From Oceanospirillaceae bacterium UBA1126 (GTDB taxonomy: Bacteria > Pseudomonadota > Gammaproteobacteria > Pseudomonadales > Balneatricaceae): 12,231 nucleotides of DNA. A program made the position numbers and the translations under genes. Below the pieces are notes generated by a model. It had not been told where the DNA came from. It did no database searches and worked only from the letters and a program-made list of their open reading frames with translations. Positions 1 to 7,776 of the stretch are shown in pieces. The DNA lies in NCBI GenBank assembly GCA_002312935.1, contig DCAT01000077.1, positions 1,175-13,405 on the forward strand. The letters are read 5' to 3'. Every line of letters begins with the position of its first letter. The first letter of the stretch is position 1.

Positions 1-786
1 CAGGCCTTCACTTGGCGCTAACTGGCCCTCACCAAAGTAAAGCACTTGGTCACGTACAAACCCAGAGATAAAGGAAATTGGAGGGTCACTTATTACGCTT
101 GCAGTATCTTTAGTGGGTGGGTGTGCGAATAGGTCTGCAGGTGGCCCACTGGCAATTATTTCCCCATCATGCATAACAATCATAGTGTTACCCAACTCCA
201 TTGCCTCACGTGGCTCTGTGGTGGTGTAAAGAATCACACTTTCTTGATTGTCTGCCACTAACCGTGGGAACTCTTCACGTAACTGTTCGCGCAGTTTATA
301 GTCAAGGTTGGCCAATGGTTCATCTAGCATTAAGATACGAGACTGTTTAACCATTGCCCGCGCCAGAGCAACACGCTGTTGCTGACCACCAGAGAGTTGT
401 GAGGGCCTTCTATGTAAAAAGTCTCCCAACCCCACGGTGGTCAACATGGTGCTAGCAAGCGACTGGGCCTCAGCTTTCTTCTTACCCTGTCGACGCAACG
501 GAAAAGCCACGTTATCCAGAACACTGAGGTGTGGGTAGTTAATAAACTGTTGGTACACAAGCGACATATCACGGTCCCTAATGGGACGTTTGGTGATGTT
601 TTCGTTGTCTAACTTGATGTCACCATTGGTTAAAGGATTGAGCCCCATTAAGGCCCGCAAAAGCTCAGTTTTCCCCGCACCTGTGCGGCCTAAGATAGTA
701 TAAATATTACCTGCCTCAAAAAGGAATGAGACATTATCCAAACAAACTTTGGCTTTGGCAGTTGTGAGATGATCAATTTGAAGCAT
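1..786 (-). CDS. ABC transporter ATP-binding protein, GlpS-like, partial at 3' end
   Basis: This is the cytoplasmic ATPase of the importer encoded by the preceding genes. The first 262 codons are present and the C-terminal end lies beyond the left edge; family members have about 350-370 residues. Visible motifs in order are Walker A (GRTGAGKT), Q-loop (YQQF), signature LSGGQQQRVALARA, Walker B (ILMLDEP) and a D-loop (ANLD). Where the switch histidine normally stands (VTHD in MalK-type proteins) the sequence reads LYTTTEPREAME, so the histidine is missing. As I recall, GlpS of the rhizobial glycerol importer has the same TTEP variant and works with a canonical partner, GlpT. A second ATPase gene is therefore likely just beyond the left edge (inference). 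ATG at 786 lies 5 nt after the permease stop, with AGG at the end of that gene as ribosome site. The substrate is unknown. Confidence 0.92.
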   Translation of the reverse strand, partial: MLQIDHLTTAKAKVCLDNVSFLFEAGNIYTILGRTGAGKTELLRALMGLNPLTNGDIKLDNENITKRPIRDRDMSLVYQQFINYPHLSVLDNVAFPLRRQGKKKAEAQSLASTMLTTVGLGDFLHRRPSQLSGGQQQRVALARAMVKQSRILMLDEPLANLDYKLREQLREEFPRLVADNQESVILYTTTEPREAMELGNTMIVMHDGEIIASGPPADLFAHPPTKDTASVISDPPISFISGFVRDQVLYFGEGQLAPSEGL

Positions 787-791
787 GATAA

Positions 792-1637
792 TTACCTAAT
801 GGCCCCTGACATTGTGCCGCGTGACATGTAACGCTCAACGACGATGGCAACTAAAGCTAGTGGTGCAACAGAAATTAGCGCAAAGGCTGACAGCGACCAC
901 CAAGGCGTCACTGAAGAGTTAAGGGAAACAATTGATACTGGCAATAGCTGCGTTTCAGTAAACGTTAGCGTAAAGGCAAAGAAGAAGTCATTCCACCCAA
1001 AGATAAGGCAGAACATCCCTGCAACCACTAAGCCTGGCACTGAATTAGGCAGAATGACTCGGAAAAATGCCCCAATAGGGCTACATCCATCGGTCATGGC
1101 CATTTCGTCTAATTCTTTAGGAATACCTGCAAAGAAATCAGTCATCACCCAAACAGCAATAGGCAAAAGCAATGCCACATACACCAGAACCAAGCCAAAA
1201 ATCGTGTCCAACGCACCCAGTTCCTTAAGCATTAAAAAAAAGGGTATGGCCAGCACAATGGGTGGCATAATTCGCTGAGATATGAAGAAAAAAGTAATGT
1301 CTGCGTTTTTCACAAAACCTAAGCGGTACTCAAACCTAGACAAACCATAGGCTGCAAGTGTGCCCAAAATTAAACTCACAAGGCTGGCAATTAGGGTAAC
1401 GGCCGCAGAGTCTATAAATGGCCCAACAATATTAATACCCTGAGAACCGTTGGTGAAGAGTGAAGTCCAGCCCTGGGTCGAGGGTTCAAAATCTACCCAT
1501 GGAATGTAAGTAGCACCACTAGTAATGGCGTTTGCGTCTTTGAATGAAGTTGATAGCGCCCAAAGAAAGGGAAACACAACAAAAATTGACCAACCTAGTA
1601 AAAAAAGAGTTTTAAGTGTGTGGTAGAACTTATTCAT
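792..1637 (-). CDS. Carbohydrate/polyol ABC transporter permease, MalG type
   Basis: Second inner-membrane permease of the importer, 281 residues, the usual length for MalG/UgpE-type subunits. It has an N-terminal membrane segment followed by FPFLWALSTSFKD, the typical MalG-family opening, about six membrane segments in total, and an EAA loop (ELDEMAMTDGCSPIGAFFRV) that docks on the ATPase. I chose ATG at 1637 rather than an upstream in-frame ATG at 1682. The longer form would add 15 polar residues not seen in the family and overlap the upstream gene, whereas 1637 has a good AAGGA site 8 nt before it and begins 1 nt after the stop of the first permease. That spacing suggests translational coupling. 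Substrate specificity cannot be inferred. Confidence 0.93.
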   Translation of the reverse strand: MNKFYHTLKTLFLLGWSIFVVFPFLWALSTSFKDANAITSGATYIPWVDFEPSTQGWTSLFTNGSQGINIVGPFIDSAAVTLIASLVSLILGTLAAYGLSRFEYRLGFVKNADITFFFISQRIMPPIVLAIPFFLMLKELGALDTIFGLVLVYVALLLPIAVWVMTDFFAGIPKELDEMAMTDGCSPIGAFFRVILPNSVPGLVVAGMFCLIFGWNDFFFAFTLTFTETQLLPVSIVSLNSSVTPWWSLSAFALISVAPLALVAIVVERYMSRGTMSGAIR

Positions 1638-1638
1638 T

Positions 1639-2505
1639 TTATTCGTCCTTCCCAACCAGTGTGCGTAACAGAAGTTTAGCAATTATAGTGAGGCTTATAA
1701 TCATAATCACCAGATACACAAGTGACAAAGCTGCAGAGTAGCCAATCTGGAAATCTCTCAAACCACGTATATAAATATAATACGATGAGGTTTCAGTTGC
1801 AGTGCCTGGGCCACCCGAAGTAAGCACATAGACGGTGTCCATAATCTTCGACGCCTCAATGAGCCGAATGATCAAGGCACCAATAGTGATAGGCGCCATC
1901 AAGGGAAAGGTCACCTGCCAAAATGTTCGCCACGTGCCAGCACCATCGATCGCTGCAGCGAGATAGGGCTCTTTTGGCAACGACACCAAGCCAGCCAACA
2001 AAAGCAAGAACATAAAGGGGGTCCACTGCCAAACCTCTACAATAAGAACGCTGATAAAGGCTCCCGTAGCACTTGAAAGCCACGGCACAGGACCGACACC
2101 AAATGCACTTAAAATATCATTCACTGGCCCTAAACTTTCATGAAAAACAGTGCGCCAAATAACTGACATAACCACCGGAGTGGTCATCATTGGGATGAGG
2201 AACAACACCCGTAATAAGCGCCCACCTCTGACCTGTTTCCATACTGCTAAGGCAAGCGCAAAGCCTAGTGTATATTGCAGTGATACAGACATAATTGAAA
2301 GAAGTGATAAGCGTTGTAGGCTTTGCCAGAACCGATCGTCCTCAAATACGCGAACGTAGTTGCGGCCACCAATAAAATCAAGCCCAGACTGAAATACATC
2401 CCAGCTTGAAAAGCTAACTCTAACCGTGAATAAAAGTGGGAAAAGAATGATAGCTACCAGCGTCAAAAGGGCTGGTAGTAAAAAAAAGTGCTTTGAAGAT
2501 AACAT
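1639..2505 (-). CDS. Carbohydrate/polyol ABC transporter permease, MalF/UgpA type
   Basis: First inner-membrane permease, 288 residues. The N-terminus (LLPALLTLVAIILFPLLFTV) is the standard first membrane segment of MalF/UgpA-like sugar permeases without the long periplasmic insert of enteric MalF. About six membrane segments can be seen. The EAA loop reads EPYLAAAIDGAGTWRTFWQV followed by TFPLM, a nearly perfect match to the family pattern. It pairs with the next permease to form the channel. The start at 2505 has only a weak site (GGA about 10 nt upstream), in contrast to the strong site of the binding-protein gene. A perfect 10-bp hairpin lies in the 53-bp gap upstream, so this gene may be expressed below the binding protein (inference). 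Confidence 0.93.
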   Translation of the reverse strand: MLSSKHFFLLPALLTLVAIILFPLLFTVRVSFSSWDVFQSGLDFIGGRNYVRVFEDDRFWQSLQRLSLLSIMSVSLQYTLGFALALAVWKQVRGGRLLRVLFLIPMMTTPVVMSVIWRTVFHESLGPVNDILSAFGVGPVPWLSSATGAFISVLIVEVWQWTPFMFLLLLAGLVSLPKEPYLAAAIDGAGTWRTFWQVTFPLMAPITIGALIIRLIEASKIMDTVYVLTSGGPGTATETSSYYIYIRGLRDFQIGYSAALSLVYLVIMIISLTIIAKLLLRTLVGKDE

Positions 2506-2526
2506 TATATTTTTTCCAAGATTGTT

Positions 2527-2550
2527 GGTGGGCGCCTAAGGGCGCCCACC
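2527..2550 (-). promoter_or_regulatory. Intercistronic hairpin between binding protein and permease
   Basis: A perfect inverted repeat, GGTGGGCGCC, four-base loop, GGCGCCCACC, starts 8 nt after the stop codon of the binding-protein gene. It is very GC-rich for this neighbourhood. No run of T follows on the minus strand, so it does not look like a complete intrinsic terminator. Comparable hairpins between malE and malF protect the upstream mRNA end and raise binding-protein yield relative to the permease; the same role is inferred here. Confidence 0.75.
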
Positions 2551-2558
2551 CTACAGCA

Positions 2559-4094
2559 TCAACCTTCGTTGTCTTCAAGCTTAACAACGTTAGCATAAGC
2601 TGCACGCAACCGATCTTTACCAATACGCTCAGTAATTTCGGCCCATTCTTTGGCCACACCATCGAGCGCGTCTTGCGCAGATTTCTGCCCAGCCATGGCT
2701 TCAGCAACACCGTTGGCCATTGATGACATAAACTGGCTTACACCCGGAACGCGCAGGTCAAACACGCGGTTCTGACTTTCTTCCATATCTGACAAAGTTG
2801 AAACATACGATTCAGCTGTCTTGTCTTCCCAGCCCTGACCTTTCCAGAAGTCTACATCTAAATGCTCATTGCGGTAAGGGTTAACTCCAAAACGGCCAAT
2901 TTGTAGGTCGTTCTTGGCGTTAGCTTCATTGGCAAAGAAGCACAAGAAGTCAAAAGCCATTTCTTTTTCTTCAGACATTTGTGAAACTGCAGAAGACCAG
3001 CCCCAGGTCATGTAAGGCGCACGGTTTGGTGTTGAAAATGTGTCCCACGTGCCTGTATCACGGTTCCAAACTTCACCTGCACCAGGCAGAGGCGCTGCTG
3101 CAACCATATTACGAATGCGGCTATCTTTTTGGTTCGCTTGAACATAGGCATCATCCCAGCTGTAGCTCATCAACGTTTGGCCACCGCCAAATGAGAATAT
3201 CTCATCGCCAAGCCCGAAGTTATTGCCACCAGGTGGAAAGCTTTTCTGTGCATCAACAAACAATTTTAGGCCACGTACAAAGCCTGGTGAGTTAATTAAT
3301 GGTTCCATTGTTTCTAGATCAAAGAAGAAACCACCTTTAACATCAGGATGCTTTGCATAAGGAGCTGCGCGGCTAATAAACGCAGAGAACATCAAGTCAT
3401 CACGCTTGGCTACTTCAGCTGAACCATAGTTTAGTTCGCCATCGCCATCCCAATCGCGATTATTAAAGTAAGCAGCGACCTGATTGTAGTCTTCCCAAGT
3501 TTCCGGCACTGTTAATGCACTACCAGTGTCGGCAAGGAACTTAGCTTGCACTTCAGCGTTGTCAAAAATATCAGTACGGTACTTTAGGTAATGGCGATCG
3601 CCATCCATTGGGTACTGAATCATCTCGCCGTTCCAAGTAGCAACACCAGTGAAGCTATCGGTCACATCTGACATGCCTGTTGAATCAATATACTTCTGTG
3701 GCACCGGCTCTAAAAAGCGGTTGAAATCGCCAATCCAAAGTGAGGCATAAAATAATACGTCATAAGCATTCTGATCACTTTGAAAGGGGATCATTATGCG
3801 CTGAAAAAGATCACCAAAAGGCACATGTACAACGTTAACTTCTGCACCAGTAAGTGCTGCAAATTGCTCAGCGTGAAGTGCTGTTGGCTCACCAATTACT
3901 GGTATTGCATGGGTAATCACATTTAAGGAGCGCCCAGAATAATCCTTAGCATCTGTAGCCTCATAGCTACAGGTACCTGGCAAATCCTTTTCAATGCCAA
4001 ATTGTGTGTAATCTTTTGCCACTGCAGGCGTAGCAGCCGCAACAGCCAGGGCCAGCAAAGTTGCAGGCCCTATAAACTTACTTATTTTTATCAT
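2559..4094 (-). CDS. Periplasmic extracellular solute-binding protein (family 1 type)
   Basis: Substrate-capturing protein of the importer, 511 residues, longer than typical sugar-binding proteins of about 420. Residues 1-26 form a signal peptide (positive MIKISK start, hydrophobic core, cleavage predicted after AVA at 26). There is no lipobox cysteine, so it is a soluble periplasmic protein, as expected for a Gram-negative cell. The body has the family 1 layout: an early lobe (VITHAIPVIGEPTALHAEQF, then FQRIMIPFQS and YDVLFYASLW) and a later PETWEDYNQVAAYFN segment. ATG at 4094 has a strong GGAG site 7 nt upstream. It follows the alcohol dehydrogenase gene by 35 bp. The protein differs from what I remember of GlpV, so although the ATPase is GlpS-like, glycerol is not demonstrated as ligand. 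An alcohol, polyol or sugar is plausible. Confidence 0.9.
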   Translation of the reverse strand: MIKISKFIGPATLLALAVAAATPAVAKDYTQFGIEKDLPGTCSYEATDAKDYSGRSLNVITHAIPVIGEPTALHAEQFAALTGAEVNVVHVPFGDLFQRIMIPFQSDQNAYDVLFYASLWIGDFNRFLEPVPQKYIDSTGMSDVTDSFTGVATWNGEMIQYPMDGDRHYLKYRTDIFDNAEVQAKFLADTGSALTVPETWEDYNQVAAYFNNRDWDGDGELNYGSAEVAKRDDLMFSAFISRAAPYAKHPDVKGGFFFDLETMEPLINSPGFVRGLKLFVDAQKSFPPGGNNFGLGDEIFSFGGGQTLMSYSWDDAYVQANQKDSRIRNMVAAAPLPGAGEVWNRDTGTWDTFSTPNRAPYMTWGWSSAVSQMSEEKEMAFDFLCFFANEANAKNDLQIGRFGVNPYRNEHLDVDFWKGQGWEDKTAESYVSTLSDMEESQNRVFDLRVPGVSQFMSSMANGVAEAMAGQKSAQDALDGVAKEWAEITERIGKDRLRAAYANVVKLEDNEG

Positions 4095-4129
4095 TGTTTT
4101 ACTCCAGTTTATTTAAATTTCAATAAAAT

Positions 4130-5182
4130 TTAGGGGATCAGTACGGCGCGTCCGGTGATCTTACCTTCGTGCAAATCGCGTAATGCAAGATTTGCATCCT
4201 TTAGCGAGTATTCTTTAGTGGTAAGGTCCACTAAGCCCCTATGGGCCAGCTCCATCAATTCAGTTAACTCAGCCCAAGTGCCAACAAGGTTGCCGATGAT
4301 ATTCTTTTCGGTAATCACTAGGTCTACCGTTGGCACCTGAATATCTTCGCCATAACCTACTACATAGTAGCTGCCAGCAGCTCGGGTCATTGCTATCCCT
4401 TTTCTGGTTGTACCTTTCTCACCAACAAAGTCTAATACTGCTTGAGCTCCATGCCCTTTTGTTAATGCTAAAACTGCCTCTACTTCACCACCATCAGCTT
4501 GTACTAGGTAATTGGCGCCACACTTACCAGCAAGTTCAAGTGACTTAGCAGATGTATCTACTACAATAATTTCTGCAGCACACATGGCCCGTAGAACTTG
4601 AATGGCAATATGTCCTAAACCTCCAGCACCAATTACTACGCAGTACTCACCAGGGAGCAAATGTCGTGTGGCTTTTTTTGCTGCTCTGTAGGCTGTTAGC
4701 CCAGCATCTGAATAAGGTGCAACGTCTTTAGGTAGGAGGGAATCTGGTAACTTAATAATATTGCGCTCTGATGTGACTAAGGCTTCTGCGTAGCCACCGT
4801 CTGAATCGAGCCCAGGGAAAGTGCCTTCACCATGCATATCTTGTCCGCGTCGGCAGGCAATGCATGTGCCATTTGAAATCTTCGGATGGACAATAACAGG
4901 GTCGCCTTTCTTTAAACCTTCCACTTCTGGGCCTACATCTTCAACCCAACCTGCATTTTCATGGCCCAATATAAGGGGCAGTAACTGGTCACCCGTGGGG
5001 TCCATGTGTGGGCGCCAAACACCTTCAATAACATGCAGGTCTGTGCGGCAGACGCCTGCGCCACCAATACGCACGATAACGTCAGACCCTTTTGTAATCG
5101 TAGGATCTGGAACGTCAATGTATTCAACCCAGGATGATGCACTTAGGTCGTCATCGTATTTATGTAAAACTTGCGCCTTCAT
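4130..5182 (-). CDS. Zinc-dependent NAD alcohol dehydrogenase (MDR family)
   Basis: A 350-residue medium-chain dehydrogenase that should oxidise a primary or secondary alcohol to aldehyde or ketone with NAD+ in the cytoplasm. Catalytic zinc ligands are visible as C45 (GVCRTDLH), H74-E75 (GHEN) and D159 (YSDAGLTAY, where horse-liver-type enzymes have Cys). The Rossmann motif GAGGLG is at 185-190, and D209 (VVD) after strand two favours NAD over NADP. The structural-zinc lobe is eroded: the four-Cys pattern is reduced to C107 and C110, with N104 and G118 at the other two positions. ATG at 5182 has a GGAG site 6 nt upstream. It is the first gene of the operon and divergent from the regulator. 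It resembles NAD-dependent secondary alcohol dehydrogenases of the Adh1 type; the exact substrate is unknown. Confidence 0.93.
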   Translation of the reverse strand: MKAQVLHKYDDDLSASSWVEYIDVPDPTITKGSDVIVRIGGAGVCRTDLHVIEGVWRPHMDPTGDQLLPLILGHENAGWVEDVGPEVEGLKKGDPVIVHPKISNGTCIACRRGQDMHGEGTFPGLDSDGGYAEALVTSERNIIKLPDSLLPKDVAPYSDAGLTAYRAAKKATRHLLPGEYCVVIGAGGLGHIAIQVLRAMCAAEIIVVDTSAKSLELAGKCGANYLVQADGGEVEAVLALTKGHGAQAVLDFVGEKGTTRKGIAMTRAAGSYYVVGYGEDIQVPTVDLVITEKNIIGNLVGTWAELTELMELAHRGLVDLTTKEYSLKDANLALRDLHEGKITGRAVLIP

Positions 5183-5263
5183 TGGACTCTCCGAAATATA
5201 GAACTGCTTAACCGTTTATCCTGTAAATATAACCAATAAATTTTCTTGCTGTTTGCATTTAGG

Positions 5264-5312
5264 CTGTCAAATTTTGCACATCAGTTCACTTTAGGTGGTC
5301 AATATTTGACAG
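5264..5312. promoter_or_regulatory. Candidate divergent operator, paired inverted arms
   Basis: In the gap between the divergent dehydrogenase and regulator genes, CTGTCAAAT (5264-5272) and ATTTGACAG (5304-5312) form a perfect 9-bp inverted repeat whose centres are 40 bp apart, close to four helical turns. The right arm is itself half of a local palindrome, GTCAA-TAT-TTGAC (5298-5310). The left arm lies in a weaker TGT-N10-ACA site (5265-5280). Both arms read TTTGACAG outward, so they could also serve as -35 elements, but I found no convincing -10 at the right distance. I saw no -24/-12 sigma-54 promoter. The likely ligand is the adjacent Fis-type regulator (inference). Confidence 0.6.
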
Positions 5313-5370
5313 ATTGTGTAAAAATACTTCCTTTAAAGTGTTTGAGCGGTCATATTATTTGCTGAACTCT

Positions 5371-5383
5371 GGAGAGTCTATTG
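5371..5383 (+). promoter_or_regulatory. Ribosome site fixing the TTG start of the regulator
   Basis: GGAGAG (5371-5376) lies 4 nt before TTG at 5381. An in-frame TGA at 5363 leaves no room for an upstream ATG, so TTG is the best start. The leader GGAGAGTCTA is nearly identical to GGAGAGTCCA in front of the divergent dehydrogenase ATG. Confidence 0.75.
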
Positions 5384-7246
5384 GAAACTACATTTGAAAA
5401 AGCTCGTAACGCACTAGAACTCAATGGCAAATTTGCTCACGGAGCAATTCCAGCACCTATTGCAGACAGTTGGAAGCGTTGTATCAACATAGGTTTAGAC
5501 CCACTAAGCAAACCTGAAGAGTGCGTTGTTTCGCACACAGACCTATACCAGCGCCGAGATAAGTTAGACCTTGTAATGCGCTTGGTGAGGCCCGAACTAG
5601 AGCTTCTAAGCGCCCAAATTGCCGGGCCAAACTTTTTGTTGGCGTTCGCAGACAGTGATGGCGTTGTTCTTGATCGAATTATTGATGAAGAGTTTCGCAC
5701 GTCCGTGTGTGGGCAAAGCATTGTGCCTGGCTCAATTTGGAATGAAAGCATCCGCGGCACTAATGCGCTTGGGCTGGCACTTCACACAGGCCAATCATGC
5801 AACGTTACAGGCCGTGAACATTTTTTTTCTAGAGAGGGCAGTGTGTCGTGCTTATCAGCTCCTATAGTTGATAGTAGCGGCCATTTAATTGGACTAATCG
5901 ATGCCTCTTCTGAGGTTACTGTCCGTCAATACCATACCCTCGCCTTGGTCAATCTAGCTGCGCAAAATGTTGAAAATCGACTTTTTGTAGACGATCATCG
6001 TAGTGATTACATCATCCAATTCCACCCGCGCCAAGAATACCTCCAAACCCAAAATGTTGCCATGATCGCCTTCAATCAAGAGGGGTATATTACTGGCGCC
6101 AACCGCCATACAGGCCAGCTTTTAACAGGCTTAAGGCTAACAGGCACACCAAAATTCGAAGATGTCTTTATGGGGCAGTTTTTTCCATTGATGGAGCGCA
6201 TTGGTAAAGGTGAAGTTGTTCAAATCAAAGACTGGCTGCACTCTGGGTACTTTGCCCGCCTTAGGCTTACTCACAGCGCGAGTAGTAAACTAATAAATTC
6301 TAAGGTTTTTTTGCCAGTTGACCCTATCTATCACCTACAATCAACAACTGAAGATTTTGACAATGGGCGAGTGTTCAAAGATGAAGCATTACGGCACAAT
6401 CTTCGATTAGCTAAAAAATCTGCTCTGCAAGGCCTTCCTGTAATGATAGCAGGTGGTCCAGGATCGGGCAAAAACACAATAGCCGAAGAAATCCATGATC
6501 AGCTACATCCTAAAAAAAGTTTTATAATTTTGGATTGTGCAACATTAAATGTTGATTCAGTTGAGAGCCAGCTCATTGCACAAATGAGACCTAGCACGAG
6601 CGGTAGCACTTCGATGGAGGATAAGATTGATCTGAATAAAGGTGGCACACTTTATTTAGATAGAGTTGATCTTTTGTCTATCGACATTGTGCCAATTTTA
6701 ACCACGCTGTTAAACCGGTGTACTCATAGGAGAACGCTACTGCTAGGTGATGGTGAGTGGATTATTTTGAGCAGCAGGCTTCATGCTAATGCGAAAAACA
6801 CGTCTAAAGGGCCATTTCAGCAGTTAGAGAATCGCTTAGCAGGTTTCTCACTTTTCTTACCCAAACTTAGGAACCGCTCTGATTTTCGGCACTTATGCAG
6901 CTCAATGCTTGCAGTAATTTCACCGCAGCACTCATTATCAAACAACGCTATAGAAGCTCTTCGGACAAGTGCTGCAATTGATAACTTGTCTGATCTAGAT
7001 TGGAGCCTGCGAACGCTAGTTTCCCAGCATCATGAAGGTATTATCAAGACAGAAAATGTTGCACGAATTTTAGGACAACATGAATTCGAAATAACAGCCT
7101 GCACGCGTTGCAAAGGCTACATGGCTAAGGAGATTCAATGCCTTGAAATTAGAAAAACTGTACTAGAATGTAGTGGTAATATCGCACTAGCTGCACGCCA
7201 ACTTGGAGTTGCGCGAAATACCGTCAAAGCTCACCACATCGACTAA
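5381..7246 (+). CDS. AcoR-like Fis-family regulator lacking GAFTGA
   Basis: A 621-residue regulator. Residues about 75-200 form an AcoR-type GAF sensor (WNESIRGTNALGLAL and SCLSAPIVDSSGHLIGLIDA are typical). A central AAA+ domain keeps Walker A (GGPGSGKN, 358-365) and a Walker B-like GGTLYLDRVD (421-430). The GAFTGA loop that contacts sigma-54 is absent, since the segment between ESQL and GGTLYLD is short and unrelated, and the Walker B acidic residue is replaced by R428. The last 35 residues form a Fis-type helix-turn-helix (NIALAARQLGVARNTV). A CTRC pair (574-577) stands before it. Such GAFTGA-less relatives cannot activate sigma-54 and are thought to act on sigma-70 promoters, as TyrR does. 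It lies divergent to the dehydrogenase/transporter operon and probably controls it. The start is TTG. Confidence 0.88.
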   Translation: METTFEKARNALELNGKFAHGAIPAPIADSWKRCINIGLDPLSKPEECVVSHTDLYQRRDKLDLVMRLVRPELELLSAQIAGPNFLLAFADSDGVVLDRIIDEEFRTSVCGQSIVPGSIWNESIRGTNALGLALHTGQSCNVTGREHFFSREGSVSCLSAPIVDSSGHLIGLIDASSEVTVRQYHTLALVNLAAQNVENRLFVDDHRSDYIIQFHPRQEYLQTQNVAMIAFNQEGYITGANRHTGQLLTGLRLTGTPKFEDVFMGQFFPLMERIGKGEVVQIKDWLHSGYFARLRLTHSASSKLINSKVFLPVDPIYHLQSTTEDFDNGRVFKDEALRHNLRLAKKSALQGLPVMIAGGPGSGKNTIAEEIHDQLHPKKSFIILDCATLNVDSVESQLIAQMRPSTSGSTSMEDKIDLNKGGTLYLDRVDLLSIDIVPILTTLLNRCTHRRTLLLGDGEWIILSSRLHANAKNTSKGPFQQLENRLAGFSLFLPKLRNRSDFRHLCSSMLAVISPQHSLSNNAIEALRTSAAIDNLSDLDWSLRTLVSQHHEGIIKTENVARILGQHEFEITACTRCKGYMAKEIQCLEIRKTVLECSGNIALAARQLGVARNTVKAHHID

Positions 7247-7343
7247 AAAGCCTAGCGGAAGCAGTAAAATATAATTAAGTAAGGCGTGGCCTTATGAACA
7301 CTTACTCTACAATTTCCCTTTCTGACATTCGCACCATAATCCT

Positions 7344-7583
7344 ATGCGAGCTCCCCCTGCCTACCGAAGAGATCAGCCACCAGTATTAGATGGTGATCGC
7401 GCAACCAAAAACGTCTAACAAGCCTACGTTTGCTATGGAGTCACCCAATATGCTGGCAATCTAAAAGTGGACTCGCTTGTTGGCTACCTAAATACCAAGC
7501 TAATTAAACCCCAGAGTTTTGAACTGTCATCAAGAACAAAATATATTTTTGCTAGTGCGCTTCAGTATAAAGATAAAGCTTAA
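7344..7583 (+). pseudogene. Unrecognised short frame interrupted by one stop
   Basis: From ATG at 7344 to TAA at 7581 one frame stays open except for a single TAA at 7416. The second part reads naturally as protein (begins QAYVCYGVTQYAGNLKVDSL, ends FASALQYKDKA). I do not recognise it and no ribosome site precedes the ATG. It could be the decayed remains of a small gene or chance openness; the evidence is only the length of the frame and its amino-acid make-up. Confidence 0.25.
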
Positions 7584-7728
7584 GTTCTAGTGTAAGCATT
7601 TAGCTATGGGTGCACGCAAACAGCAATAATTATAAGAAGTATAGTTTTATGGCGATATAAAAAATAGTTTCAACTCCCCCATCTCCATTAAATACAAGTT
7701 TTAAGCGTTGTTATTGAGACTTACAATT

Positions 7729-7770
7729 AGCCTCGTTACTCCCTTAATAGGGGCATTGGGGCTTTTTATT
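7729..7770 (+). terminator. Possible intrinsic terminator
   Basis: AGCCTC (7729-7734) can pair with GGGGCT (7758-7763) with one G-U pair, with an inner CCC/GGG stem, directly followed by TTTTT and ATT. The stem is interrupted by unpaired bases, so it is only moderately convincing. It lies about 480 bp after the regulator stop codon. Confidence 0.35.
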
Positions 7771-7776
7771 GCCTCA

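Noticed and set aside
1638..1682. Longer start (ATG at 1682) for the MalG-type permease
   Set aside because: It would overlap the upstream permease gene and add 15 polar residues absent from the family; ATG at 1637 has an AAGGA site and lies 1 nt after the upstream stop.
5304..5336. TTGACA (5306-5311) as -35 of the regulator promoter
   Set aside because: No acceptable -10 hexamer at 16-18 bp; the motif is better explained as an operator arm, though a weak promoter cannot be excluded.
5183..5380. Sigma-54 promoter in front of the dehydrogenase or regulator
   Set aside because: No GG-N10-GC element was found on either strand; the nearest GG and GC are 12 apart. This also fits the loss of GAFTGA.
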